Shown in pieces: positions 9,701-17,401 of a stretch of DNA of 64,000 nt. Position 1 is the stretch's first letter. Each line of letters opens with the position of its first letter. Source of the DNA: Galbibacter sp038433465 (GTDB taxonomy: Bacteria > Bacteroidota > Bacteroidia > Flavobacteriales > Flavobacteriaceae). The stretch lies in assembly GCF_038433465.1 (NCBI RefSeq), contig NZ_JAESVF010000003.1, positions 124,001 through 188,000 on the forward strand, given 5' to 3'. The translations under genes were made by a program, and so were the position numbers. The notes under the pieces were generated by a model that saw only the letters and a program-made list of their open reading frames with translations, had not been told where the DNA came from and ran no database searches.

Positions 9701-10031
9701 AGAAGGATTTAGAGAGTTAAATCTCGGTAAAGCCATAGGAACAAGGACTTGGGGTGGCGAAATATGGCTAAGTGGTGTAAATCAACTATCTGATAAGGGA
9801 ATTGCAAGAGCTCCAATGATGGGAGTTTATAATGACAAAGGCGAATGGGTTATTGAAGGACATGGTTTTGAACCAGATATTGAAGTCGATAATTTACCTC
9901 ATGAAACTTTTAACGGAAAAGATGCTCAGCTCGAAACAGCTATAAATCACTTGTTAGAATTAATTAAAAAAGACCCTAGATTGGTTCCAGAACCACCAGC
10001 ATTCCCGAACAAATCCTTCAATAACAATTAA
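6783..10031 (+). CDS. Tricorn-like S41 peptidase with beta-propeller, PDZ and protease domains
   Basis: 1082 residues. A signal peptide (about 1-31, ending MLAQ) leads into two stretches of PD40/WD40-like propeller repeats (about 35-330 and 340-690, with SPDGxxIAYS and SPDSKYIAYV signatures). A tricorn C1-like helical region follows (about 700-780, DAWRMERDYFYDQNMHGVNW), then a PDZ domain (about 790-880) and a C-terminal S41 protease domain. The nucleophile is Ser967 in NGNTASDGEAF, and GTRTWGGEIWLSG follows. Homologues are large periplasmic proteases that admit unfolded peptides through the propeller. Length and domain order match Bacteroidota tricorn homologues. The gene stands between its own putative promoter and the SUMF1 gene 62 nt downstream, which has a separate -7 candidate. 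Confidence 0.9.
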   Translation: MTTLKSSKKAYKLLALLLVFFATSLNSSMLAQGFEGYYRYPNIHGNTIIFTAEGDLWKVSQNGGIAQRITSHLEEEIAPAFSPDGTLIAYSANYEGPTEVYTIPINGGIPTRWTYESDFSLVNGWTPDGKIVYDTRAFSTLPNRQLVTIDINSKQKEIVPLSQASEASFSNDGKTVFFVRPADHGNVTKRYKGGTARQVWKFQKGSTEAIKLTNDYAGESHHPMYFNERVYHITDRDGTMNIWSVNLNGSDLQQHTFHKDFDIRYAQQNQGKIVYQLGADIWLYDISKNTNNKVDIKIASDLSQLQEKWEENPKKYITSVKPNFKGDKIAITSRGRVFVFPTKEGRIVNFTQKSNVRYRDAIFSHDDENIYALSDESSEFEFVSLPANGIGKEKQISTNGSVLRYEGEVSPDGKHIAYSDLENKLFILTIDTGNSVEVPTKNEGIGSISWSPDSKYIAYVQTAYNTMDQIYVYNIASKENFPITTDRANNKSPQWSLDGKYIYFLSDRSFTSLVGSPWGTRQPEPYFDASEKLYCIPLTEGTTTPFTEENELTKLPKCKEEDKENTVTVKIDANNIISRLYEIPIKAGNYSNLQVSKDNIFLLKRETGIGAKTHLATIEITNKSPKIEEIVNDVQSFDLSGDKSNILLKKSNNYYMFKTTSKKVSDLDESKISLENWKFPITPKEDWEQIFVDAWRMERDYFYDQNMHGVNWDAMLNKYKPLLNRVTTREELSDLIGRYVGELSALHTSVRGGDTREDKNDINVASLGAKFSRDTKNNGYKIEHIYKADPDYPDEKSPLDNPALDINVGDIITAIDGQDVINTTDIGALIRNKENKQVRLTIKGKAEDVIVKPIKNEYSLRYRDWEYSRRKEVENKTDNKVGYVHLQAMTAPDLNQWYREFYPVFDRQGLIIDVRNNRGGNIESFILEKLLRKAWMYWKQRSGKPYWNMQYAFRGHIVILVNGNTASDGEAFAEGFRELNLGKAIGTRTWGGEIWLSGVNQLSDKGIARAPMMGVYNDKGEWVIEGHGFEPDIEVDNLPHETFNGKDAQLETAINHLLELIKKDPRLVPEPPAFPNKSFNNN

Positions 10032-10060
10032 ATTAAAATGTTTTATTGAAAAGACTTTTG

Positions 10061-10068
10061 TAAGTTTG
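10061..10068 (+). promoter_or_regulatory. Candidate -7 box for the formylglycine-generating enzyme gene
   Basis: TAAGTTTG matches TAnnTTTG and sits in TTGTAAGTTTG, the same 11-mer found before the 340-642 gene. The -33 element is poor. The leader would be about 20 nt. Confidence 0.35.
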
Positions 10069-10093
10069 GTATCATAGAAAATAAAAAAGAATA

Positions 10094-11194
10094 ATGAATA
10101 TAATTCGTATCGCAACAATTTGCTCCATTGGGCTGATTTTTTCTCAATGTAAAGAAAATAAAAACTCCGCTTCAGAAAGTATCAATAGTACCGAAATCGC
10201 TTCTGTTACTACTGAAAAACCATCGGATGTAAAAACTCCAGAAGGAATGGTTTGGATTCCTGGCGGAAGTTATACCCAAGGTGCTAGAAACGATGACGAA
10301 TTTGCTTTAAACCACGAAAGACCCGCTCACCCAGTAAAAGTTGATGGTTTTTTTATGGATATTACAGAAGTTACCAACGACCAATTTGCAAAATTCATTG
10401 AAGAAACTGGATATGTTACGGTTGCCGAAAGAGCTATCGATTGGGAAGAAATAAAAAAACAAGTACCTCCAGGAACTCCAAGACCACACGATTCTATCTT
10501 ACAACCTGGTTCGCTTATCTTCAAAAAAACAAAAACAAGCGTTCCTAATTTATATGATTTTTCACAATGGTGGGAATGGAAAATCGGGGCAGATTGGAAA
10601 CATCCAAAAGGGCCAGACACTTCCATCGAAGGTAAAGGAAACTACCCAGTGGTGCACATTGCTTATGAAGATGCAATTGCCTATTGCAAATGGGCTGGTA
10701 GACGTTTGCCTACGGAAGCAGAATGGGAATTGGCTGCGCATGCTGGTTCAACAAATACCATGTACACCTGGGGCGACGAAAAAGACAAACTTGTTTCGCA
10801 AGCGAATACTTGGAATGGAGAATTCCCTACCACAAACGATAAAGCCGATGGCTACGAAAACAAAGCTCCTGTAAAATCGTTTCCTCCAAATGCATACGGA
10901 CTTTATGAAATTTCAGGAAATGTTTGGGAGTGGACGCAAGATTGGTACAATGTAAATTATTACAACGAAATGCTTCAAAAAGGAGAAGTTCAAAATCCAA
11001 AAGGAGCTACCAAAGCATACAACCCGAACAATCCGTACGTTCAAGAAAAAGTTATCAAAGGAGGTTCATTTTTATGTAGCGAGTCGTATTGCTCGAGCTA
11101 TCGTATTTCAGCAAGAATGGCAACTGCACTAGACTCTGGCCAAGAGCACCTTGGTTTTAGAACTGTTGCTACTCCAGAGATGCTAAAAAAATAA
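10094..11194 (+). CDS. Formylglycine-generating enzyme (SUMF1 family) lipoprotein, sulfatase activator
   Basis: 366 residues. A lipoprotein signal ends at Cys19 (IFSQC). A Ser/Thr-rich linker leads into the SUMF1/FGE-sulfatase domain (about 52-360), beginning MVWIPGGSYTQGA and containing HPVKVDGFFMDITEVTN, RLPTEAEWELAA, SGNVWEW and a closing GFRT. The C-terminal GGSFLCSESYC places Cys328 and Cys333 where the two active-site Cys of authentic FGE lie (Cys336 and Cys341 in the human enzyme). This supports a working oxygen-dependent enzyme that converts a sulfatase Cys to formylglycine, rather than one of the many Cys-less SUMF1 relatives. The predicted site is the periplasm or the periplasmic face. 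No sulfatase gene is in the window, so its clients are elsewhere. Confidence 0.85.
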   Translation: MNIIRIATICSIGLIFSQCKENKNSASESINSTEIASVTTEKPSDVKTPEGMVWIPGGSYTQGARNDDEFALNHERPAHPVKVDGFFMDITEVTNDQFAKFIEETGYVTVAERAIDWEEIKKQVPPGTPRPHDSILQPGSLIFKKTKTSVPNLYDFSQWWEWKIGADWKHPKGPDTSIEGKGNYPVVHIAYEDAIAYCKWAGRRLPTEAEWELAAHAGSTNTMYTWGDEKDKLVSQANTWNGEFPTTNDKADGYENKAPVKSFPPNAYGLYEISGNVWEWTQDWYNVNYYNEMLQKGEVQNPKGATKAYNPNNPYVQEKVIKGGSFLCSESYCSSYRISARMATALDSGQEHLGFRTVATPEMLKK

Positions 11195-11228
11195 AATCTT
11201 AAGAAAAAGATTCATAATAAAAACATAC

Positions 11229-11264
11229 AAAAAGCTATAAAATTAATCCATTTTATAGCTTTTT
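11229..11264 (+). terminator. Intrinsic terminator after the FGE gene
   Basis: AAAAAGCTATAAAAT (11229-11243) pairs perfectly with its complement at 11250-11264 around a 6-nt loop and ends in a T tract. Confidence 0.7.
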
Positions 11265-11398
11265 GCATTAATTACCTTACACCAAACTTTATAGAATTCA
11301 CTATTTGGTTAAACTATCGTTATATAAATAAATAAAATTACGCTAATCATTCAGAATTACTTAATTTTATACTTTCTAAACCTTTATAGCTTCATAGT

Positions 11399-11863
11399 TT
11401 GAAAATAGGAATTACAGCCGATCATGCAGGATTTGAAAAGAAGGAAGAATTAAAAAAACTTTTAAAAGAACATTCATACACTTTTGAAGATTTTGGTGCT
11501 TTCACTTTTGATGCAAACGACGACTATTCTGATATTATCATTCCGTTAGCAAAAGCTATTTCCGAAGGAAAAATAAAAAAAGGAATTGCAATCTGCGGAA
11601 GCGGTGTAGGAGTTTCTATTGCTGCCAATAAGTTCCCTGGCGTACGCGCCACTTTAATTACCGAAAATTACTCGGCTCATCAAGGTGTTGAACACGACGA
11701 CATGAACCTCATGTGTCTTGGTGGTAGAGTAATTGGGTCGGCACTTATTTGGGAACTAACAGAAACTTTTTTACAAGCAAATTTTCAAAACGAAGAGCGC
11801 TTTCAAAGAAGATTAAACAAGGTTTTAGAAATTGAAAAAAACAACTTTAAAGAAATAAATTAA
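11399..11863 (+). CDS. rpiB: Ribose-5-phosphate isomerase B
   Basis: 154 residues, the normal RpiB length, starting at TTG 11399; the family N-terminus KIGITADHAGFEKK begins immediately, so no other start fits. Asp8-His9 in the ADHAG motif, Cys66 in the GIAICGSGVGVSIAANK phosphate-binding and catalytic loop, and the EHDDMNLMCLGGR segment are all present. The enzyme interconverts ribulose 5-phosphate and ribose 5-phosphate in the cytoplasm. It is the first gene of rpiB-gnd-zwf-pgl, 12 nt before gnd, so the operon carries the oxidative branch of the pentose phosphate pathway plus the first non-oxidative isomerase. The 200-nt upstream region shows a terminator but no clear -7 box. Confidence 0.92.
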   Translation: MKIGITADHAGFEKKEELKKLLKEHSYTFEDFGAFTFDANDDYSDIIIPLAKAISEGKIKKGIAICGSGVGVSIAANKFPGVRATLITENYSAHQGVEHDDMNLMCLGGRVIGSALIWELTETFLQANFQNEERFQRRLNKVLEIEKNNFKEIN

Positions 11864-11875
11864 CAATAGTAGGTT

Positions 11876-13276
11876 ATGGAGAATTTTGATTTTGGTATGG
11901 TTGGTCTTGGTGTCATGGGAAGAAACTTGCTGCTCAATATGGCAGATCACGGTTTCTCGGTTGCTGGATTAGACCTTGATGCTGAAAAAGCTGCTTCCTT
12001 AGAAAATGAAGCCAACGAAAAACATACAATTAAAGGAACTACAGATACAAAAGAATTTGTTCAACTGATAAAAAAACCAAGAGCTATCATGCTATTGGTT
12101 CCAGCAGGAAAACCTGTTGACAGCGTTATCAACTCGCTATTACCTCATCTAGAAGAAGGCGATATTGTTGTAGATGGTGGAAACTCGTTTTTTGAAGATA
12201 CTAATCGCCGTGTAGAAACTCTCAACGCAAAAGGTATAAATTACTTCGGAATGGGAATTTCTGGTGGAGAGAAAGGAGCGCGTTTCGGACCGAGTATGAT
12301 GCCAGGCGGAAATGAAAATGCATACGAAAGATTACGTCCTATTTTTGAAGCTGTAGCTGCAAAAGTTGATGGCGAACCTTGTGTAACGTATCTTGGAAGT
12401 GGTTCTACAGGAAACTACGTAAAAATGGTGCATAACGGAATTGAATATGCCATTATGCAACTTATTGCTGAAACCTACGATGTTTTAAAAAGAGGTTTCC
12501 AATTTAACGATAACGAATTACAAGAAGTTTTTGAGTCGTGGAACCAATCGGAACTACACTCCTACCTCATCGAAATTACTGCGGATATTCTTAAAAAAGA
12601 AGACGACCTTACCGGAAAACGTTTGGTAAGTTTAATTTCGGATACTGCAAAGTCTAAAGGAACAGGAAAATGGACTTCACAAAATGCAATGGATATCCAA
12701 GCGCCAGTTCCGTCAATCGACTTGGCAGTAACTATGCGCGACATTTCTAAATACAAAGAAGAGCGTGTAACAGCTTCAAAACTATATCCTTGGAGTGATG
12801 CTAGCAATACCGACAAGGCAAGTATTGTTGCTACATTTAAAGATGCTTTTTACTTTACCATGGTAACAATTTATGCGCAAGGAATGGCACAACTTACCAT
12901 TGCTTCTGCTGAGTTTGACTACGGATTAAACCTTGAAGAGGTTGCTAAAATTTGGCGTGGCGGATGCATCATCCGTGCGAAAGTTTTAGAAGATTTCAGA
13001 AAAGCATACAAAGCAAACACAGCACTTCCTAATTTATTGTTAGACAGCAATATTGCATCTACGTTAAATACGCAACAAAAAGCGGTTAGAGAAGTTGTAA
13101 AAACAGGTATAGACAAAGGAATTCCGATGGCTGTATTTAGCGCTACGCTTGCTTATTTTGACGCTTACAGAAGTGAAACGCTTCCTACAAATTTAATTCA
13201 AGCACAAAGAGATTATTTTGGAGCTCATAAATACGAACGTATCGATAAAGAAGGTATTTTTCATACCGAATGGTAA
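11876..13276 (+). CDS. gnd: 6-Phosphogluconate dehydrogenase, decarboxylating
   Basis: 466 residues, as usual for the NADP-dependent long form. The N-terminal Rossmann fold has GLGVMGRNLLLNMADHG. The substrate signature GISGGEKGARFGPSMMPGG follows, and then the catalytic helix with Lys183, His186, Asn187 and Glu190 in KMVHNGIEYAIMQ. The all-alpha C-terminal domain (about 180-430) has GTGKWTSQNAMD. It oxidises 6-phosphogluconate to ribulose 5-phosphate and CO2 with reduction of NADP. It is the second gene of the pentose phosphate operon, separated by 12 nt from rpiB and 27 nt from zwf. Nothing is missing. Confidence 0.95.
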   Translation: MENFDFGMVGLGVMGRNLLLNMADHGFSVAGLDLDAEKAASLENEANEKHTIKGTTDTKEFVQLIKKPRAIMLLVPAGKPVDSVINSLLPHLEEGDIVVDGGNSFFEDTNRRVETLNAKGINYFGMGISGGEKGARFGPSMMPGGNENAYERLRPIFEAVAAKVDGEPCVTYLGSGSTGNYVKMVHNGIEYAIMQLIAETYDVLKRGFQFNDNELQEVFESWNQSELHSYLIEITADILKKEDDLTGKRLVSLISDTAKSKGTGKWTSQNAMDIQAPVPSIDLAVTMRDISKYKEERVTASKLYPWSDASNTDKASIVATFKDAFYFTMVTIYAQGMAQLTIASAEFDYGLNLEEVAKIWRGGCIIRAKVLEDFRKAYKANTALPNLLLDSNIASTLNTQQKAVREVVKTGIDKGIPMAVFSATLAYFDAYRSETLPTNLIQAQRDYFGAHKYERIDKEGIFHTEW

Positions 13277-13303
13277 CCTTTTTGAAAAAATAAAAAAGAA
13301 CTG

Positions 13304-14818
13304 ATGAAAACAAATAAAAAGGCAACCCCAACAATTATTGTAATTTTTGGAGGAACAGGAGATCTCGCAAAGCGAAAACTTATTCCTGCATTTTACAATT
13401 TATTTATCGAAAACTGGATGCCTGAAAATTTTGCAATTTACGGGCTTGGAAGAACCGAATTGAACGACGACCAATACCGTGAAAATCTTTACGAAGGTTT
13501 AGCAGAATTTTCTAGAAGTGGTGTTCCGAATGAAGAGCAATGGAATAAGTTTAAAGAATCGTTACATTATTTTCCTTCAAACATTAACGACGAAGCTTCT
13601 TATAAAGAGCTTCTCAAAAAAATTGATGAGAAAGACGATGCTTGGGATGTTCGCTCCAACAGATTGTTCTACCTATCGGTTTCGCCTCGATTTATCGAAA
13701 CTTCAACAAAAAACATAAGTAGTTCTGGCTTGGCAAGCGATAAAACTAAAGATAGAATTATTGTTGAAAAACCTTTTGGATACGATAAAGCATCGGCAGT
13801 TGAGCTCAATAAAATGCTTACGCAAACTTTTGATGAAGAACAGATTTTTAGAATCGATCACTATTTAGGGAAAGAAACTGTTCAGAATATTTTGGCTTTT
13901 CGTTTTGCAAATACGTTGTTTGAGCCACTTTGGAATAGAAACTACATCGACTCTGTACAAATCACTGTTGCTGAAGAAGTTGGAGTTGAAGACCGCGGAG
14001 GTTATTACGAAGGTGCTGGTGCGCTTAGAGATATGATTCAGAACCACTTGCTACAAATACTTTGTATGGTAGCAATGGAGCCACCTGCTTCATTTGATGC
14101 TGAAGAAATTCGAAATAGAAAGTACGATGCTTTAAAAGCTATCCGAAGAATAAAACCAGATGAAGTACATCATTACGCAGTTCGAGGACAATATGGCGCA
14201 GGATGGATAAAAGGCGAAAAAGTACCTGGATATAGAGAAGAAAATGGTGTCGATAAAAACTCGAATACCGAAACTTTTACGGCTATTAAGTTTTATCTCG
14301 ATAATTGGAGATGGCAAAACGTTCCGTTTTATTTAAGAACGGGAAAACGTATGCAAGAAAAAACTTCTTCCATCACTATTCAATTTAAACCTGTTCCGCA
14401 CGCTTCGTTTCCAGCAACGCAAGTGGATAGTATCAAACCAAATAGATTGACAATTAATATCCAACCGCAAATGGATATTAGACTTCGTTTCATGACCAAA
14501 AGAACTGGTTTAGAAATGAATTTGAATCCTTCGGAAATGATTTTCGATTACGATACGGGATCGAAACAAACTCCAGAAGCTTACGAAACTTTATTGCTCG
14601 ATGCGATGGTTGGAGATACCACTTTATTTATGAGATCCGACCAAATTGAAGAGGCTTGGGATGTTATTTCAACCATTCAAGAAGCGTGGGAAAATAGAGA
14701 TTCTCTAGACTTTCCAGATTATCCAGCAGGAAGTTGGGGACCAGAAACTGCGGAAGCCCTTATTGCAAGACAAGGACATGTGTGGGCTGTTAACAAACAT
14801 ACAAAAGACAAAAAATAA
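13304..14818 (+). CDS. zwf: Glucose-6-phosphate 1-dehydrogenase
   Basis: 504 residues. The nucleotide-binding site is IVIFGGTGDLAKRKL near the N-terminus. The substrate and catalytic signature is RIDHYLGKE, with Asp185, His186 and Lys190, and the general base is His248 in DMIQNHLLQ. C-terminal substrate contacts (WRWQNVPFYLRTGKRM) are intact. It oxidises glucose 6-phosphate to 6-phosphogluconolactone, making NADPH, and feeds the next two enzymes encoded in the same operon. The stop codon directly abuts the ATG of pgl, so the two are very likely translationally coupled. The length matches bacterial G6PDs. Confidence 0.95.
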   Translation: MKTNKKATPTIIVIFGGTGDLAKRKLIPAFYNLFIENWMPENFAIYGLGRTELNDDQYRENLYEGLAEFSRSGVPNEEQWNKFKESLHYFPSNINDEASYKELLKKIDEKDDAWDVRSNRLFYLSVSPRFIETSTKNISSSGLASDKTKDRIIVEKPFGYDKASAVELNKMLTQTFDEEQIFRIDHYLGKETVQNILAFRFANTLFEPLWNRNYIDSVQITVAEEVGVEDRGGYYEGAGALRDMIQNHLLQILCMVAMEPPASFDAEEIRNRKYDALKAIRRIKPDEVHHYAVRGQYGAGWIKGEKVPGYREENGVDKNSNTETFTAIKFYLDNWRWQNVPFYLRTGKRMQEKTSSITIQFKPVPHASFPATQVDSIKPNRLTINIQPQMDIRLRFMTKRTGLEMNLNPSEMIFDYDTGSKQTPEAYETLLLDAMVGDTTLFMRSDQIEEAWDVISTIQEAWENRDSLDFPDYPAGSWGPETAEALIARQGHVWAVNKHTKDKK

Positions 14819-15544
14819 ATGATTCAAGTTTTTGAAAATACAGATAATTTAAACACGCAATTAGCCGACCTTTTTGTCGAAAAAGCTACCGAAGCTATTC
14901 AGCAGAAAGATTCGTTTACAGTAGCCCTTACGGGAGGTTCTTCTCCTGCGGGATTACATCGTTTACTAGCTTCTGATGCGTATAAAAGTAAAGTTGATTG
15001 GAACAAAGTGTTTGTTTTTTGGGGTGATGAGCGTTGGGTTCCTCTAGATGACGAAAAGAGTAACGCAGGTGCTGCGATGAAAGATTTTTTAAACCATATT
15101 CCTATTCCGAAGGAAAATATCTTCCCGATGTGGAAAAAAGATGTTTCTCCTGAAGCTTACGCAAAAGAATATGAAGCTATTTTAGAAAATCATTTAGAGT
15201 TGGGAGATCGATTCGACTTAATTATTTTAGGAATGGGAGACGATGGGCATACGGCATCTTTATTTCCAAATCAAGAAATCATCTTGAAAGAAACCGAAAA
15301 AAAGGTGGCTGCTTATTTTTTAGCGCCACAAGATATGTACCGTATTACGCTTACTGCTCCACTTATTAACAAAGCCAAACAAATTGTTTTTATTGTATTT
15401 GGAGACAAAAAATCGAATGCTTTATATGAAGTTATCGAAGGTGAACGCAATAGCAACCAATACCCGTCGCAACTTATTAATGCTGAAAACGGAAATGTAA
15501 CTTGGATGGTAGATAAGGCTGCCGCAAGTAAGTTGAGTTTATAA
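14819..15544 (+). CDS. pgl: 6-Phosphogluconolactonase, DevB/SOL type
   Basis: 241 residues. The family blocks are in order: VALTGGSSPAGLHRLL, VFWGDERWVP, GMGDDGHTASLFP, then the closing RITLTAPLINKAKQIVF helix and strand. It hydrolyses 6-phosphogluconolactone, the product of zwf, to 6-phosphogluconate, the substrate of gnd. It begins with no gap after zwf and is the last gene of the operon. Its terminator appears to have been split by a palindromic insertion. Confidence 0.94.
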   Translation: MIQVFENTDNLNTQLADLFVEKATEAIQQKDSFTVALTGGSSPAGLHRLLASDAYKSKVDWNKVFVFWGDERWVPLDDEKSNAGAAMKDFLNHIPIPKENIFPMWKKDVSPEAYAKEYEAILENHLELGDRFDLIILGMGDDGHTASLFPNQEIILKETEKKVAAYFLAPQDMYRITLTAPLINKAKQIVFIVFGDKKSNALYEVIEGERNSNQYPSQLINAENGNVTWMVDKAAASKLSL

Positions 15545-15550
15545 TATAAG

Positions 15551-15679
15551 AAAGCTGCCTGAATATTTAATATTCGTCAAACTGAGCTTGACTCAGTTTC
15601 TCATTAAACAAAGAATTTATTGAGAAACCGAATTAAATTTAGAATGACACTTTTTAAATATAATTAGGCAGCTTTTTTT
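15551..15679 (+). terminator. Terminator of the pgl operon with a 105-nt loop
   Basis: AAAGCTGCCT (15551-15560) pairs perfectly with AGGCAGCTTT (15666-15675), followed by TTTT. The inner flanks TATTTAA and TTAAATA extend the stem. The usual short loop is replaced by a repeat-like insert (about 15571-15653). Confidence 0.5.
15571..15653. repeat. Palindromic intergenic element inside the pgl terminator
   Basis: The element contains AAACTGAG-cttga-CTCAGTTT, then TCTCA and TGAGA in inverted orientation further out. It is framed by GTCA near its left end and TGAC near its right end. The layout matches the inverted repeat at 55673-55749 (GTCA, two nested palindromic arms, TGAC) although the arms differ in sequence. 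It has no coding potential. Confidence 0.45.
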
Positions 15680-15686
15680 GTCTTCA

Positions 15687-15867
15687 TTTCATTTTTGTCT
15701 TGACACAAAAACGAAACAAAAAAGTCAAGACTGATTAAAAAAGTAAAAAAAATCTACGGAACCATCTTTCACAGATTAAAAGAACTCGCTTCGCTCAAAC
15801 AGCTTTTAATCTCTCACCCCTACTTCTTCCTTGATTTTAAATACTTTTTTAAATAGGTCATTTTTTT
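15687..15867 (+). repeat. Intergenic repeat family A, copy 1
   Basis: About 180 nt, closely matching 60412-60591 in the same orientation. The first 60 nt, which contain GTCTTGAC and its inverse GTCAAGAC 19 nt apart, are almost identical. A second hairpin has arms AGATTAAAAG and CTTTTAATCT around a 20-nt loop with AACTCGCTTCGCTCAAACAG. Both copies lie just beyond the 3' end of a minus-strand gene. There is no ORF. This accounts for most of the 353-nt gap between pgl and the fucosidase gene. Confidence 0.8.
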
Positions 15868-15897
15868 AAACTTTAAAGTTTTAAGAGAAGTAGATTT

Positions 15898-17394
15898 CTA
15901 CTTCATTTCAATCTTGATAACAAAAGCTTTATCATCTACAAGTTTAGATGGTGTTTTAACGTGTAGTCCTTCTGTATCTTTCTTAAATTCAATTTCTGAA
16001 TCGGAACCTAAAATCGATAACTTTTCGATTTGTAAATTTTGATATTTAGGCGAATTAAAAGCTGTTAAATCAACCCAAGTATTTTCACCTGGCCATCCTA
16101 AAACAATTGCGTAGACTGTATTTCCATTTCGAGTGTAACGAATGTCTTTTTCGGTATACGAAAGCTTATCTAAAAACATCCCTGATTTTTCTTGCTTTGT
16201 TGGCCCTTCACCAAAAACATCCCAAGTTCGACTACTATAAATGGCTTCTCCGTTAATCTTTAACCAATCTCCTATTTGCAATAAAATTTCTTGTTGATCC
16301 AAAGGAATTTCACCATCTGGTTTTGGCGAAACATTTAGCATTAAAGCTCCGTTTTTACTCACAATATCTGCCAATAAATCTATAATCTCGTTAGCCGATT
16401 TTAACCCTAAAGTATTTGTAAAACTCCAACTTCCTACAGAAACAGTTTCGTCGGTAAGCCAAAACTCCGAAGTTTTTTTGTTCATTCTTCCTTTTTCAAA
16501 ATCTTCTACACTTACAGATTTGGGTAGTTCTCCCTCTTTATGAGTTATTACAACTTGTTTGTTTTCCTTTACTGAATTATTAAAATAATACGCAGTAAAT
16601 TCTTGTTTGTATTGCTCAGGAATTTTGGTGAGTTTACTATCAAAATAAATTAAATCTGGGCTGTAATTATCAATAACTTCTTTAAGCTCTCCCATCCAAT
16701 TTTGATAGAATTTTTCAGGAGTAATATTTCCATACATTATACTCAACTCTGGATCTTCAGATGAAGTTGGCATATCTGGATTGTACGGAAAATACGAAGT
16801 ATCATCTAACCATTTTGTAGAATCTTTCTGAAAAATTTGAAGATTTCTAGCCTTATGAAAAGATGTTACAAACTTCATATCTTCAGCTTTAATAGCCTTT
16901 TCGAGTTCGCCAACAATATCTTTATGAGGTCCTTTATCGAACGAATTCCACGGATTGATGCTACTTTTCCAGTTTGACCATCCATCGTGATGCTCGGCTA
17001 CAATCCCTCCAAACTTCGCTCCTGCCTTTTTAAAAAGAGAAGCCCATTGTTGCGCGTCAAATTTTTCAGCAGTAAACATCGGTACAAAATCATGATAACC
17101 AAATTCCTTTGGTTCTCCATAAGTTTCAACATGATGTTTGTATTCGTTGGTACCTACAATGTGCATATTTCTAGGATACCAATCGTTGGCATACGAAGGC
17201 ACAGAAAGCACTCCCCAATGCGCGTAAATTCCGAATTTAGCATTTTTAAACCATTCAGCAGTTTCATCGTATTTAGCAAGCGAATCCCAATTGGCTTCAT
17301 ACACTTTAGCTTCAGCTTTGGGTGTTGCCTTTTTTTCTGAACAGGCTGTAAGTATTACAAATGCTGCTATGAATAATAGATTGCGTTTTATCAT
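15898..17394 (-). CDS. Alpha-L-fucosidase, GH29, lipoprotein
   Basis: 498 residues from ATG 17394. A TTG 15 nt further upstream would overlap the preceding stop and add only five residues. The lipoprotein signal is LFIAAFVILTAC. The GH29 barrel has FGIYAHWGVLSVPSYANDWYPR, AEHHDGWSNW, SFHKAR and the nucleophile Asp252 in DLIYFDSKL. A C-terminal beta domain begins near residue 380. The enzyme releases alpha-linked L-fucose, expected in the periplasm. It is the last gene of the long minus-strand polysaccharide locus. In a xyloglucan setting the substrate would be the fucose on galactose of fucosylated side chains. GH29 specificity (1,2 versus 1,3/1,4) cannot be read from sequence. Confidence 0.88.
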   Translation of the reverse strand: MIKRNLLFIAAFVILTACSEKKATPKAEAKVYEANWDSLAKYDETAEWFKNAKFGIYAHWGVLSVPSYANDWYPRNMHIVGTNEYKHHVETYGEPKEFGYHDFVPMFTAEKFDAQQWASLFKKAGAKFGGIVAEHHDGWSNWKSSINPWNSFDKGPHKDIVGELEKAIKAEDMKFVTSFHKARNLQIFQKDSTKWLDDTSYFPYNPDMPTSSEDPELSIMYGNITPEKFYQNWMGELKEVIDNYSPDLIYFDSKLTKIPEQYKQEFTAYYFNNSVKENKQVVITHKEGELPKSVSVEDFEKGRMNKKTSEFWLTDETVSVGSWSFTNTLGLKSANEIIDLLADIVSKNGALMLNVSPKPDGEIPLDQQEILLQIGDWLKINGEAIYSSRTWDVFGEGPTKQEKSGMFLDKLSYTEKDIRYTRNGNTVYAIVLGWPGENTWVDLTAFNSPKYQNLQIEKLSILGSDSEIEFKKDTEGLHVKTPSKLVDDKAFVIKIEMK

Positions 17395-17401
17395 TATAAA
17401 A

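Noticed and set aside
15868..15881. AAACTTTAAAGTTT palindrome as a terminator for the fucosidase gene
   Set aside because: Fully AT-rich, no loop and a weak stem; not distinguishable from background in this AT-rich DNA.
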